A stretch of DNA of 64,000 nt from Zingiber officinale (GCF_018446385.1 NC_056000.1:49322722-49386721); one strand, 5' to 3'. Counted from the first letter of the stretch, positions 11,833 to 24,563 are shown. Numbers and translations: made by a program. Notes: a model not told the origin generated them from the sequence alone.

Positions 11833-13449
11833 ATGCTTCTGATGGAAGTAATCATGGAGGAGGCCGGAGCTTTCTCTGGCTGCAGCTCCACCACCGCCGT
11901 CGGCGACCATGCTAACTTCATGTACGGCTGGAATGAGTGGGAGACTGTTTCGGCTGAGGAATGGGCCCTCTTGCCCTCCGCCGGCGTTGCCGACGACTTC
12001 CACGAGCTCGTCGAGGCCATGATGTTTTCCACCGGAGATGGTGTGTTCGAAGGTCCCTCCACCGTTGGGCTCGAGTCAGTCTCGCATACTGCGTCCTATA
12101 ACTCCAGCCCGATCAGCATGGCCTCGAGCGAGGACGAGGCCGCCGTGGTCAGCCGCGACGACAAGGGGGCGAGGCTGGTGGACCTGCTGGTTGCGGCGGC
12201 GGAGGCGCTCGAGGGCCCGCAAAAATGCCCGGAGCTGGCTCGGGTGATATTGGTTCGGCTCAAGGAGTTGGTGTCTCAGGCCGCCGCCACCGGCGGAGCC
12301 ACTAGCATGGAGCGGCTGGCCGCGCACTTCACTGACGCGCTACAGGGACTTCTCGACGGCGACGTAGGGGGAGGCGGCCGGCGGAAAGGCTCCGTTCGGC
12401 ACAGCGGGGACGCGCTCACGGCGTTCCAGCTGCTGCAGGACATGTCGCCGTACGTCAAGTTTGGGCACTTCACGGCCAACCAGGCGATCCTGGAGGCGAG
12501 CGCTGGCGAGCGACGCGTGCACATCGTGGACTACGACATCGCCGAGGGAGTGCAGTGGGCGTCTCTGATGCAGGCCCTCGTCTCCCGCCCCGGCGGTGGC
12601 CCGCCGCCTCACCTACGCATCACCGCCGTCTCGCGCGGCGGCGGAAGCCGTGCGGTGCAAGAGACCGGCCGGCGCCTCGCCGCCTTCGCTTCCTCCGTCG
12701 GACAGCCGTTCTCCTTCTCCCAAGTAAGGCTCGACCCCGACGGCGAGCGTTTCCGCCCGGCGGGCGTCAGGCTGGTGAAGGGCGAAGCGGTAGTGATGAA
12801 CTGCATCCTCCCCCCGACGACCACCACGAGCAGCGGCTCCACGCAGTCCGTGGCGTCATTCCTGTCGTGCGCGGCGGCGATTGGAGCCAGGCTGGTGACC
12901 CTGGTGGAGGAGGAAGCAGAGGAAACGCCGGGAGAAGCAGAGCCGGTGGTCGAACAAAAAGGGAGCTTCGTGGGGCGGTTCATGGGGGAGCTCCGCCGCT
13001 ACTCGGCCATGTGGGACTCCCTGGAGGCGGGGTTCCCGATGCAGGAGCGTGCGCGGGGGGTGGTCGAGCGGGTGATCCTGGGGCCGTGGATCGCCGGCGC
13101 GGTGGGGCGGGCGTACAAGGAGGCGGTGAGCGGGGAGCATAAGGAGGGCAGGTGGGGAGAGTGGATGGCGGCGGCGGGGTTCGGCCGGGTGGAGATGAGC
13201 TGCTTCAACCACAGCCAGGCCAAGCTCCTTCTAGGCCTCTTCAACGACGGCTACAGGGTGGAGGAGGAAGCCTGCAACAAGCTGGTGCTGGGGTGGAAGA
13301 CCAGCAGACTGCTCTCTGCTTCAGTATGGAAACCTCCACTTCCACCACCACCACCTCCTCCTCCATGCCTCGATTCCTCTCCTCTTCCTCTTCCTCTTCC
13401 TCTCGGTGCTTTTGATAGCTATGAGATCTCTGATTTCTTCTATGATTGA
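11833..13449 (+). CDS. NSP2: GRAS transcription regulator, NSP2 type
   Basis: A single exon of 538 residues. The GRAS domain starts near residue 110 ([16 protein letters not shown]). It continues through [40 protein letters not shown], the VHIVDYD motif (residues 229-235) and [12 protein letters not shown], and closes with the SAW region ending SASVW (495-499). The order and wording match NODULATION SIGNALING PATHWAY 2, which works with NSP1 in the nucleus in symbiotic (Nod/Myc factor) signalling and activates strigolactone biosynthesis genes. Beyond SASVW there is a 39-residue tail with nine prolines in a row and PLPLPLPL, absent from the family members I recall and encoded by a cct/ccacct microsatellite. 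The start may be residue 1, 4 or 8 (ATGs at 11833, 11842, 11854). High GC and no introns are usual for monocot GRAS genes. Confidence 0.93.
   Translation: MLLMEVIMEEAGAFSGCSSTTAVGDHANFMYGWNEWETVSAEEWALLPSAGVADDFHELVEAMMFSTGDGVFEGPSTVGLESVSHTASYNSSPISMASSEDEAAVVSRDDKGARLVDLLVAAAEALEGPQKCPELARVILVRLKELVSQAAATGGATSMERLAAHFTDALQGLLDGDVGGGGRRKGSVRHSGDALTAFQLLQDMSPYVKFGHFTANQAILEASAGERRVHIVDYDIAEGVQWASLMQALVSRPGGGPPPHLRITAVSRGGGSRAVQETGRRLAAFASSVGQPFSFSQVRLDPDGERFRPAGVRLVKGEAVVMNCILPPTTTTSSGSTQSVASFLSCAAAIGARLVTLVEEEAEETPGEAEPVVEQKGSFVGRFMGELRRYSAMWDSLEAGFPMQERARGVVERVILGPWIAGAVGRAYKEAVSGEHKEGRWGEWMAAAGFGRVEMSCFNHSQAKLLLGLFNDGYRVEEEACNKLVLGWKTSRLLSASVWKPPLPPPPPPPPCLDSSPLPLPLPLGAFDSYEISDFFYD
12242..12261 (+). 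promoter_or_regulatory. miR171h-type target site inside NSP2
   Basis: GGGTGATATTGGTTCGGCTC, encoding the RVILVRLK segment, is nearly complementary to miR171h as I recall it, with only G:U-type differences. In Medicago, NSP2 mRNA is cleaved by miR171h at this place, which limits mycorrhizal colonisation zones. The position in the protein (LHRI region) is the same here, so post-transcriptional control of this gene is likely. Confidence 0.75.
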
Positions 13450-13903
13450 GTGATTCAGTTCAGTTCGATTGAAGTTGTTTGTGTACATATTCAACCTTCC
13501 TTCTCGTGTATTGTTGGTTGCATCAATTTCTTGAGAATTTACTTCTCCATTCTCATCTAATTTTGTGAATGATAGCAAGAACACCACCATCCTAATACAC
13601 TAACTCCAATTTTATTCTTAATTAATACTACTACTACTACTACTAATAATATTGTTATTTTGTTACGTAGTGTTCTACAAGACAAGCAAAAAAGACTTTT
13701 TTTAATGGAATGATGGTGCTCTGTGTTGGTGCAAGTTGGCCATGACAGAGGTTTTAAAATTTGTGCTGTTGTTGGCAGCAAATAAGATGATTCAGTTTGA
13801 ATAAACTAGTCCAAAGTCTCTGTCTTGGGTAATGGTTACAGGCTAAATCATTATTAATCTGAATAGAAAATTAGGAAAATGAAGTTTTTTTATTTAATTA
13901 TCT
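13450..13903. other. NSP2-type gene 3' flank with (CTA)n microsatellite
   Basis: Probable 3' UTR and downstream spacer. A (CTA)n tract lies at about 13626-13645. No other gene is seen. Confidence 0.5.
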
Positions 13904-14430
13904 TGTATGATCCCGTTCAGAAGCTGAGTTGGACAGAGGCTGGTCGAGCTGTCGTTGGAGTTGACGAGGGTCGTCGAAATGTGTGGCTGATGCTGTACCT
14001 TCGGCAAGGATCATCGCGGGAGGGTGACGGAAGACGATGATGAGGCTGATGAGGTGGGGATCTCCTACGCACACTCAGACAGGCACTCAGGCCGTTAGAG
14101 ACCAAGAACCAGGGAAAAAGTCTCCGGGTCAGACCCTCCGACGCTCAAGTCAGGTACTTTTCCCCAGAAGCACAGTGAAAGGACGAAATGTAAAAGACGG
14201 GTGAGCGTACTTGCGTAGAGACAAAGTCTCCCTTTTTATATGGTCGTGGATATTTCTGGAGTTTGACGGGTGTTAGGGAATGTCGGGTGTTAGAATTTGT
14301 CTGGCGGTGAATGACACATGACATCTTCCTATAGGTCTAAGGAGGGATCAGTGGGCAATGAGCCTTAGACTGTTAACATATTCCCTGACATGCGGTGATT
14401 ATTCTCTGACGAGTTGTTACAATTCCCTGC
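13904..14430 (+). mobile_element. LTR-like unit, copy A
   Basis: Begins near tgatcccgttcagaagctgag and shares an ordered set of blocks with the unit at 62944-63530: a start tgatc..ttcagaagctgag, an agaac(c)agggaaa block, a ctcaagt(c/t)ag block, a TATA-like cctttttatat, and the attattctct...ttcctg(a)cat tail. The layout (promoter-like TATA, no coding frame) suggests an LTR of a Ty3/Gypsy-type element, but no primer-binding site or partner LTR is visible. Confidence 0.5.
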
Positions 14431-14439
14431 ATTGAATGT

Positions 14440-15440
14440 CGTGTAGTGTCTGCTTGCCCTAGTCTGTTAACCTTAGACTTGGTCCCCGTACCTGCAAGTC
14501 CTGACCTGTAGGCACAGACCTGCATTTCTTGGCGCATTCCCTGGCTTGTGTTTGTTGTCCCGTGAATCCAGATATGTACGTCCCGTCCCGTATTTGTCAT
14601 TCGGTCTATCTCGGTAGATCCAGACCTGCGCCTACCGCCCTGCCAACCGAGGCCTTCGCTTGTCGTCCTTCAAGTCTCGTCCCGTATGCACAGCCTTGTT
14701 CCGTATTTCATCATGTACGTCCTGAATCGTATATCTTGACCCTCATTTCCTGTTTTGCCTGTCTCGTCCTGTAAATCCTGACCTGTAAATCTTAATCCGC
14801 ATATCCCGACCTGTACGTCTTTGGTCCGCATATCCTGCTCTGCACATCCTGGTTCGTATACCCCGACCTGTACGACCTGGTTCATATATCCTGTTCTGCA
14901 TGTCTCTAAGTCCTAACCTGTATCCCATTAGTCCTAAATCGTATGTCCTGACCTGTACGCCTTGGTCCATATATGTTGTTCCGCATGTCCGCAAGTCTTG
15001 ACCTGTACGTCTTTGGTCTGCGTATTCTGCTCTACGAGTCTTATCCTGTAAATCCCGACCTGTAAACCTTAGTCCACATATCCCGACCTGTACGTCTTTG
15101 GTCCGCGTATCCTGCTCGGCACATCCTGGTTCGTATATCCCGACCTGTATACCTTAGTCCACATATCTTGACATGTACGTCTTTGGTTCGCGTATCTTGC
15201 TCTGCACATCCTGGTTCGTATATCTCGACCTGTATGTCTTACCTTTCGAGTTCCTACTCAACATGTAGGCCTAACTCCGGAATACCCCTTATGCTTGACC
15301 AGGACCATCCTGTAATCTGGACTTTTGACCATCATGTAGGTTGGATTTTTGACCCCCATATAGACCGAGCTTTTGATCACCACATAGTCTTAACTTCTGA
15401 CCGCCATATGAATTTAATTTTTGACCACCTCGTGAACTTG
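14440..15440 (+). repeat. Degenerate tandem repeat with a gacctgtacgtctttggtcc-type core
   Basis: Many diverged copies of short modules such as cccgacctgtacg, tctttggtccgc, atcctgctctgcacatcc and tggttcgtata recur in changing order. A longer period of about 100-150 bp is seen best at 14806-15240. Stops interrupt every frame. It directly follows LTR-like unit A in the same orientation. After 15290 the array changes to modules of the ttttgaccaccatgtag type. Confidence 0.65.
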
Positions 15441-16934
15441 ACTTCCGGCCATGTTAATTATTCGACCTTATGAAGCGTATCATTATAAATAAGTTATTAA
15501 GTTATTGACGGCATTTTCTCATGAAATATATGGATGTTAATACCTGTGCCCTGTTGTTTCCACGTGTAAGATGAACAATGGTAAGAGGTGTGATGCAGTG
15601 GTAAAATACTCGAAGGTCATCTGATCGTGTATAAATTGTACTTTGAAATTTCTCGATAAACATATTAAACGAAAGCTCATCAAAAGTGTTGGGTTTAACA
15701 GCTATCTGCATCTCAGGTGGGTCAAAACGCATCAAATGTTGTCCAGTCATGTCCAGTCATCTTAATAGTCAATTGAAGATGATGTTCTGCTCATGAATGA
15801 AAGGTACTATTTCAGTTTGAGTCGACTAAATGTGAATTCAATTGATTAGTCGTCCGAATCAACTAAACAGAAGATTTTTAGTAACATACCTCTTTTATTT
15901 GAATTTAATCGAACGAGAGAATTTAAGTTGGCTATTTCATCTTGAGTCGACTTAAGTATATTATTATTATTATTATTATTTAATAATCTATATAACCAAC
16001 TAACTAATTGTGAAGATGACTAATCGAGATGGATAGACAATCCAATAGCGTCTAGTGGGCTAGGCAAGCTAGGCATGCCGAACTAACTAATCAAGTGGAA
16101 CACATTGAAGGTGAGCTAGCTCTAACGGATTAGGTCAAACTGAGTAAGCAAATCAATTGTACTGAATGAGTTAATCAAATTAAGTAGACATACCCACCAA
16201 ACCGATCAAGCAACACAGGCCAATTGATTATGTTTAAAACATCAGAGCAAAATCCAGTTTGTCATTTTTTTCTACAGACATAATATTTTTATTATGTTGA
16301 CAGTATAAATTTTCAATTTGAATCTACATGTTTCCGAGGTTGTATGTTATAGAATAGAGACTTCTTATATTTTATAAGAGTAAGAACTCAGTTTGTCTGT
16401 CTGATTAGTGGTGAGGTCCCATTGAGTTCTTATTATTTCATGTCTACAATCCGGTTCATCCAATTATTAAAGAGATGAACCCAACCAAGAATATGAACCA
16501 TAAAAGAAAACACCTATTAAATCGATCACAAGAATACTAGTTACAGTATCCCACCAACCAATATCGGCCATTGGCATAGTCTTGCCAAACAAAGAAAGTA
16601 AATCAAGCACATTAGACATTCTTAAATTCTTATTTCATTCTTTACATATTCCATCCTCACAGATAACTGCTACATTACTATATTCTATCAGGTAAACCAA
16701 ACATTAAAGAGTGGAGAATATACAGCAGAAGTCTATACATTTTGTGCAATAACCAAGCTAAGTTACATGGATTTAGGACTATAGATTCACTACAATCTCA
16801 TGCAGCCAGAGTAAACATTGCAAATCGAAATGTAGAGCAAGAACCCTGGCGAAATGGCGACTAATATATGCGATCTTGGGGAAAAAATGCAACGCTATTG
16901 TTGAACGAAGATAAATTAGAGACCGAAGAGATTC
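15441..16934. other. Spacer and 3' flank of the MAPKKK gene
   Basis: An 82-residue minus-strand frame (15750-15502) has no recognised domain. An (ATT)n microsatellite lies at about 15959-15981. Several gtcgactaa motifs recur around 15820-15960. Roughly the last 250 bp should include the 3' UTR of the minus-strand MAPKKK gene. Confidence 0.45.
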
Positions 16935-19900
16935 TCAGCGGCCTTTTACAAATGGATGCTCCAATAGTTGAGAAGCATTAGGACGGTCATCAGGGTTTAC
17001 TTGTACACACTTCCTAATGAAATCGCGTGCATCTCTGGAGAGAGAGTCTGGAATAGTTGGGGGTTCGCCGTGGCCGATCTTGTATAAAGCTTGCATCTGC
17101 AAAGTTAAACAAAAAATCAACATATGCTGATTGGGGCCAAATGCCACAGCCATGAATACGATCATTCGGCAAAAGTGTATTGCAATAGACACTTAACTGC
17201 AGCAAATATAGACTAGACACCACAGACAGAGATTCTTCCCATAAAAGATTGCTGAGAACTGTTTTCAGCCTTAAAATTGCATAAGAGAGTAACATCAATA
17301 ATACAAGTTTCTGAGTCGGCAGTCGTAATTTGAACACTCGATAGCTACAAGACTTTCAAGCCACCTCTTCAGTTATTAAATCTATACAGTTTAACAAGTT
17401 AACTATATTCAGCTTGAACAAGTAAGACTTGTTCCAGTCGACTGATAAAATATAGCTTGACACCTTGGAAATCTTTGGACTAATAGAGAGGAAATGCAAA
17501 CACACTCACAATAAGAAAACAAAGCTTATTGTCTTATCAGTCACTAAGTTACTAAAAGCGAAGTACCAAAGCTTAAGATAAATTCGAATAATGACGGACT
17601 AGTAACTAACCAGTTCCAAGTGAGGATACGGAATCTGGCGAGTAAGCATTTCCAGAACAGTGCAACCAAGACTCCATATATCGGCAGCTTGTCCATATGT
17701 TCTCCTAGGATTAACAACCTGAAAAAATGCTATGTTAAGAATTCCATTCGTACGATTATTTCGTAGTTATAATCTTGTGTGCTGCAGTATCATGACAACA
17801 AAGATGCATAGGGAGGATGAAGCAGACTGAGTTTTAATAAAGTGGACGAAGATACAGTTATGCCTCCTTGGCTAGTTCTGCAATGGTGTCAGACCTACTT
17901 GATTGCAAGTCTGGTTGATGAGCTCAGGCCTGATGTTGAAGGAGGATAGTGGTCCATCGACGGAAGGGAACTACAAAGAGGACAGTGGCCCATTGATTTA
18001 AATGATTGACTCAATGGTTGACCAATAGACTTGACCAGATCAATGCCCGAGTTGACATGTGCTTCAACAAATTGATCCATTGGTCCGGACACTGGACCAG
18101 CAAGCCAGAACTCATCCGGTTCAATTTTTACAACTATACTTGAATTTGACAACTAGTTAAATCAACACACCTTGATTTAGTGATTTAGCACCTCAAACTT
18201 AAATCTGATGGGGTTATGCTTCCTCATGAAATGTTGTTTCATCATAATAGTTAGGAGATTCAAGTTTGTGTCAATATCGAAGCCTCAATGAAATAACCTA
18301 CCTTGATCCTTAATTACAAGATTATCATGCTGTGGATTATCTCGTAGATTGTTTTATAAAAAATGCTTCCATATCTTAAAATCCAAATTTGATGCATGAG
18401 TCCAAATTTCTGCCTATTTTAATGTTGATACTGAAGCCCCCAGACAAACAGATATCTTAGTTGATAATTAGGATGTCAAAATGCTATGAGTTATCGTGAA
18501 TATTCTTTAGGCAAAGTGTTTCTCACTGAAACAACAGACTTCTCAAAACGTTTTGCAATGTTATTGAAACGTTCAAATGACCACTTAAAACAAGAAGAGG
18601 GGCTAACCTCTGGAGCCATCCAATATACACTTCCTCGACAAGATTTCAGCATGTTGAACTTGCTCATCTGAAATGGTTCACAACAACAGTAACAATAAAT
18701 CGTATATTCAAAGAAATTGCATTTTCAAAGCTTGAGAACATCAGAACAAACCTCTTTTGCCAATCCAAAATCTGCAAGTTTCACCAAGCCATTCACGTGA
18801 ACCAATATATTTGCACATTTGATATCTCTGCCAAAAGTAAGGATATCTATTAAGTTTCTTCTCGTAGGATATAGAAAAGAACAAAATAGTTAGCACATGC
18901 TGTTCGAAAAGCATATGTGTCAAACTTGTACGAGGAGATAATCATAAATGGTTCGTGCTACTGATATAGTGGCACCGAAAGCATTGCACCCCCTTCATTG
19001 AATTGTTTCATTTTTTTTTATAAAAATAAAGTTTGAAAGATCAAATTTGCTTGTATTCATGATTTGAAGCCTAACCACACCATATATAACATGGCTCTTG
19101 AGTGAGATTTAAACTATATATATATATATATATATATATTCAGTTGTACATAACCTCATCGGAGAAAAAAAGATCTGAAAATTTAAACATAATATCGTAC
19201 AGATCAAACTTTCACCAATATAATGTAATGGTTGCATCACCTGTGCACAACATTACGCTCGTGAAGGTAATTTAATCCATTTAGAATTTGCTTGGTGTAA
19301 GAAGAAACTTGGGAGTCTTGCAAACGATACTTCTGGTATAGAGATGCAAGGGAACCTTGTGTGACAAGTTCGAGGAAAATATATAGTTTTGACGACTCCT
19401 ACAAAATGATATACACCACATTCAAAGTTAGACAATGTATGTTGAGAAAATAAAGTGAAAAAGGGTAAGGGTGTGTTTGGTACGCGCATTTTTCATTTTC
19501 ATTTTCTGAAAAACGCGCGTTTTCTTGAAAACAGAAAATGACTTTTTGTCATTCTGTGTTTTTCTAGAAAACACTATCTATTTTTTTAGAAAACATGTAC
19601 GAAAAACGCAAACCAAACACCATTTTTTAGAAAACACGCGTTTTTCAGAAAATGAAAATAAAAAACGCGCGTGCCAAACACACCCTAAGTTTTCTCATTG
19701 CACCAACTAGTCCTTTTCCACACATCTAGTTTCTAACAAAGAATATTCAATAATAAATTGACAAGCTTTACCATATGAAACCATCTTGAAGGATAAGTTT
19801 GTGTGAATGTAAAGAACTTGGATCTATGAAAACTGTCGAAACAAGTTGTTACCTTGTCTGTCCCATAATACTGAACAATGTTATCATGTTCAAACTGACT

Positions 19901-22055
19901 CAGCAGAATAATCTCCTGGCAGGGAGAAGTAAGCTAGGTCAGAATATACTTACGACTGGAATTCAAATTAAATTTGAAGTATGAAAGATTTAAAGAAATT
20001 TAATAAACAGTTATACGATAAAACAATTTGAAATTAGCATTAGTGTACCTGCTCAAGTTGAAGAATACACTGCTGAGCATTGCATCCTTTGTCAAGCAAG
20101 GGAACTTCTTTAACAGCAAAAAATACACCCTCCCTGAGAATATAAAACTTATATTGGCTGGAAATAATAAGGAAACCACAACAGTTTATAACAGCCAATG
20201 CTTCCAATGGAGCAAGATCCAAGACCTAATTATTGTAGATAGTAGATATGTGGAACTAAATATTACTGAACAAACAAAGGAAATTATCATCCTAAAGAAT
20301 CTGTGGAACATCAAAATCATATGAGAGGCCAACTGCGCGTTTGAAAATTAGTGAAGTTTCCACTTACAAGTTAGATAAAGATCATTCTTCGTGCAAATCC
20401 AAGTATATTAGAAACTACTCATTTTGCCTCAACACATGACCATAATTTTCAACCTCATTAACTGGTTTATATGCCACAAAGAATTGCAAGTGTGAAAGAT
20501 TGAACTAGCATTTACCTATTTTTGAAAGTCGGAAAGAACTGAAATCAAACAAAAGGGTATACTTGAAGCACGAAAGCCTGGATGCAATAGAATTGATTCC
20601 TAAATAAAACTAACTTTTCCATAGAAGTGATTGGAACCCAAAATCCAATTATTGAATTCTACATATCGAGTGAGTTCATCCTAAATAACTTTTACAAGTT
20701 CATGAATTAATTAAACAAAACACCATGTCTAATAAAATTTAATTGATAGTATGGAAGTCTTCATGAAAACCACTGACTCTCTTTAAGAACAAGTAGTTAG
20801 TATCTAACAAAAGTACTCAATAAAAGCATATTGTATTCAATTTGCAGGATTGGAATATATACTAACACATTACGCGAATAAAAAATATGCGGATTCAGTT
20901 TAATATCATTACTTACTCACTGATCCCCTCATAAACTGAACCGAACGAACCGCTCCCCAAGAACGCACCACGCATCCATGACTTTATCTTCCTCTTGAAC
21001 CTACCGTTAGGCGAGATGATGAATGTCTCAGTGGTCGAACAGGATGAATCATCATCATTCATCGTCGAGTAAGAAGAAGTCCCAGTAAAGTCATCAGAGG
21101 TGTCCCCCAACCAAATCTCCCTCAATTCCTCATCAGTGATTTCATCCACAGCTGAAACTCCTCCCTTCACCTCATCCTTGGAATCCACAGATTTCCTTCG
21201 ACTGGCATCAAGACCACTCTTCTCTGGAGCCAAGGCTCTTAAGTTATACAAAGCTGTGCTGGCAGAGTCTGGAACGGAGGTTCCAGAGGTAGAGAGAGGA
21301 GGTTTAAGAGCTGATGGTAGATTATCCCTAGTAGGATAAGATGGTGTAGGTAAAAACGTTGTGGAAGGTGTTGGAGGAGAAAGAACCGGTGGCCGGACTC
21401 CTCGGATCCCTCCATCTCCTGCCCTAGACCTTGGAGAAGCACATGGAATCTCGAAAGGTTCAGTTTCAGAAACCCTATTATCAGGGTTCTGAACAACACA
21501 GGCCTTCCTGTCTTCTTCTCCTGAGTTCTGCTGCTTACTCTGCTCGTCTGCGGCAGACAAAATGGACGCACAAAGAGCTGATTTTTGCGACAAGGTGTGG
21601 CATAGGCTGTTTGGACTGTCCGGCTGCAGAAAATTAGACCTAGTGAGAAAATCTGCGGGCGATCGCACCTTTCGCTTCTCCCAATCGTCAAATGAAATGG
21701 CAAAGTCCTCTGGGCCGTCGAGACCGAGGCTGCGGCAGAGGATGCCCACCTCGTCCTCCACGCTGCCGTCGATCCGAAAGCTCGTCTTGTGGGCGTAGGT
21801 CGATGGCCAGATGTTCAGCGACAGAGTGACGCGGGTGTTGGCTTGCTCCTCTGACGCAGCAGCGGAGGATCCCGCAGACCACGACGCCCGCACTGCCTGC
21901 GCCTCGTACTTGATGTTTTTCAACGCGTTGCACCGCTCCAGTCTCGGCCGAAACCCTGCACCTTGCTTCTGCTGCTGAGGAAACTTCCGCTGCGGCTGCC
22001 GGGAGTCCATCCAGAGACGCTCCAGCCGAGACGCCTCTTTCTTATGGCTCGGCAA
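16935..22055 (-). CDS. MEKK1: MAP kinase kinase kinase, MEKK1 type, eight exons
   Basis: Exons on the minus strand: 22055-20917, 20133-20049, 19915-19853, 19398-19241, 18827-18752, 18667-18608, 17718-17611 and 17096-16935. Every junction is GT-AG with matching phase, giving 616 residues. The N-terminal 360 residues are a variable regulatory region with the MEKK1-family blocks RLERCNALKNIKYEA, TSFRIDGSVEDEVGILCRSL and GIRGVRPPVLSPP. Kinase motifs: G-loop GSGSFG (367-372), Lys388 in AVK, HRDIK (481-485), DFG (501-503), APE (525-527). All catalytic residues are present. The family starts MAPK cascades in immune and stress signalling by phosphorylating MKKs such as MKK1/2/4/5. Exon 1 is GC-rich and long, while the kinase domain is split by AT-rich introns, one of which holds a Tourist-like MITE. 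Assignment to the A1 (MEKK1-4) subgroup is firm; one-to-one orthology is inferred. Confidence 0.92.
19115..19139. repeat. (TA)n microsatellite in a MAPKKK intron
   Basis: About a dozen uninterrupted TA repeats in the intron between the exon ending at 19241 and the exon starting at 18827. Confidence 0.8.
19469..19685. mobile_element. Tourist-like (PIF/Harbinger) MITE in a MAPKKK intron
   Basis: Ends are gggtgtgtttggtacgcgc and its near-exact inverse gcgcgtgccaaacacaccc, flanked by the 3 bp duplication taa (19466-19468 and 19686-19688). Inner parts also pair, with aaaacgcgcgtttt-like blocks. It lies in the intron between exons 3 and 4 of the kinase gene and does not touch a splice site. Confidence 0.85.
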
Positions 22056-22600
22056 TATGGCACCGCCGTAGCGCTAGCACAGCTCCCATCACCAAGACCC
22101 GCAAAAAGGCAGAATCTTGACCAGTTGACTCCACTAAACCAATCTAAACACGCAACCTTTGGCGCAAGAAAGGCAAAAAATCCCAAATAATTTCGACGAA
22201 ACAAGCTCGCGCCGCGAAAACCATCAAAAGATGCTAACTTTTTAAACGAAACCAGAAATTCAGATCAGAAGAGCTGACGCAGCGAAGTGAATCACCAGAG
22301 GAGAAATTGCCAAGAAAGTCGACGATTTATGCCGCTCCTCGACGAATGGGAGAAACGCGACAAAAAGGGGTCCGCGGATTCCACAAGCGCTGTTTTGAGG
22401 ACTTCTTCGCAGGGGGAAACGCGGCGGTGAAGACTCGATCTCGGCGGTCGGATCCGTCGCCCACCAATGCGGTTGGATTGGATCGGAGGAGATTTGCGTT
22501 CGCTGGGTGGCGTCACGGAACAGTCGTCATCAGCAGCCCAACGGCTCGGACAAAACTGCGAAGGCACTTTCGCACTTCCGTTTGGTGCTGAATCTCAGTG
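22056..22600 (-). other. MAPKKK promoter/5' UTR region, CpG-rich
   Basis: GC-rich sequence immediately upstream of the kinase start codon. Open frames on both strands (22292-22591) lack any domain and are best explained by base composition. An upstream leader with or without an intron is expected here, but no boundary can be fixed from sequence alone. Confidence 0.45.
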
Positions 22601-23635
22601 CTATCAATTTTTAGAATATTGTATTCTTTTAATAAAATGAACCTGTTTTTATTTATTTATTTTTGTAATATAAATGTTGGGATTTTGTTCAATTAATTTT
22701 AAAATAGATCATCTTCTAATTCACTTATCGAATAAATCTACGCACATTCAAAAGGGATCGACGTCTAGAATTACCATTCTATTAAAATTCAAACTTGCCT
22801 ATGAATACTTTATCTTTATTTTAATTTTTAATTTTTAATTTTTTTATATCCCATTCTCACAATCAGATTATTCCCAGCCCCACGGAGAATTTTAATCGGT
22901 CAAATACCTAAAGTAGCACAATAGTGTAAGCATGAGTTTTCCATAAAATTCAAATTAGCACATGTCCCAGTAAACAATTGAACCTGGTGTACTGCAATAT
23001 CTCGCTGCTCCTTACCGTTGTGTCATGCGGGTACAATAACTTATCTTTATTTTTTTTAATATCAGCTATTAGGATCTTATGATCGGACTAATTCTGAGAT
23101 AGATAATTCAATTTCACATTACGCTCACTAAGTAAATTTAGAACATGTAATTGTTCACAGCTTGATAATCCAACATCATCAGTTATTTGAACCTTTCAGC
23201 CATTCGAAAATGCGCTACGCGAGAATCGAATCCTCGCTTCTGAATTTATGTCGTCTTGTTGCTAATCATCTTACCGTATCATGGGCTTATGATCTATATT
23301 TATTTATTTTGGTTATTAGATATTCAGCTCTTCGAATTGAGATAGACCAATTCGATTTCATAAAAAAAATTTACCTTCCATCAAAATAAATCAAGAAGAA
23401 CTAGCTGAAGCTTATTTAAGTGGTCAATGTTCTTAGAATTATCATTTGAAAATTTCTACAGTACATCACAGTTTGAATTCAATCTTTAAATATTTGGTCA
23501 ATCATTCGAAGGAATTAATTGTTGCACCTTTATTTTGGGTAATACATTATTTTTTTAGATAATATATGATACAGATATGTCATAAGGGTAGAGTTGGAAT
23601 TAGGAGGGGAGGAGGGGTAATTTAGTCTTTCACTA
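22601..23635. other. AT-rich spacer, nothing identified
   Basis: No coding frame of note. Two segments around 23060-23110 and 23280-23350 resemble each other loosely (a gatct/attag then gagatagat/caattc pattern), perhaps old duplicated debris. Confidence 0.4.
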
Positions 23636-24340
23636 TTTAGCACTTTAAGGAGAGGGGGGCTTTTTGGCTTCGTGTCTGCTCCATCGTAGCGAGGATGATC
23701 CCAGGGACGTCGTCTCTCTCGTCACCGGCAAACCACCTCCTCTCTCTCTCACTCTCTCTCTGTCTCCGTAGCCAACATCGTCTCCGATCTTCTCGGCGCG
23801 GATGTCACTGAGTAGCCACACCGCCTGTTGCAAACCAGTCGCACCGTCCTTCCTTCATGCCCGTTGGCCAACCGTGGCTCCCCCCTTCTCCCCTACTCTC
23901 TCTCTCGCATACGCGGAGGTCGATGGTTGCGGGCAGGAGGGGCATCTCCTTCTCCACACCGACCGCTAGCACCGCCAAGGAGCCGCTTCCCCTCATGCCG
24001 CCTCCAGCTGTCATCTCCTCTCTTCTCCACGCCACTGCAACCAAGGGGACGACCGACCAAGAGCTCTAGCCGTCAGAGCCGTCGCCGGTGCTATAGCTCG
24101 CCGCCACGTCCTTTTCTTCCTTGCAGGCCCAGCCCTGGGAGCTGCCACCATCACCGCAGTTAGTGCCAGTTATCGTCGCCTTCGGGTTACCGACAACACT
24201 GCCTCCGTCTCCCTCTTTTCCAGCATTCGCAACAGCCCTCTTTCCCCTCAGTGTCGCTCCCCTCACTGTCTCCACGCTGACGCGCCTGTCCCTCTCCTAA
24301 GCATCTTTCCCGCTCCATCGCCGTGTGGTAGTCGTCCCTA
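23636..24340. other. GC-rich block with CT microsatellite, left flank of the Copia element
   Basis: An abrupt GC-rich segment with a CT-rich microsatellite at about 23738-23766 and overlapping short open frames on both strands, none with a domain. A compositionally similar block lies on the other side of the Copia element (33692-34036), so they may be halves of one older unit. Confidence 0.35.
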
Positions 24341-24563
24341 GAATTATTATATTTGGCATAGTCAAGATCGACATGAATTATATGGGAAAAATAATATTTC
24401 CACGTCTATTATATTACTATGTTTATAATTATTATAATTGTATGTCTTATTTAATCTTTCCATTATTATGTTGGATAATTTGTATAAATAAACCTATTAG
24501 CTTTAGTAATAAGATTATCAAAAAATTTTATATTATTTTTTCCTCTATCTATTAATTTCAACA
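24341..24563 (+). repeat. Copia 5' LTR, 5'-truncated
   Basis: Aligns with 33477-33691: shared caagatcgacatgaatta, attatattactatgtttat and the terminal ttatttcaaca-like end. The first about 45 bp present in the 3' LTR are missing. Confidence 0.75.

Noticed and set aside
12038-13415. Alternative frames within the NSP2 gene, such as 12555-13142 plus
   Set aside because: High third-position GC opens shadow frames; only the 11833 frame has GRAS motifs.
23805-24275. Overlapping GC-rich frames on both strands
   Set aside because: Frames on opposite strands are equally open and have no recognised motif.
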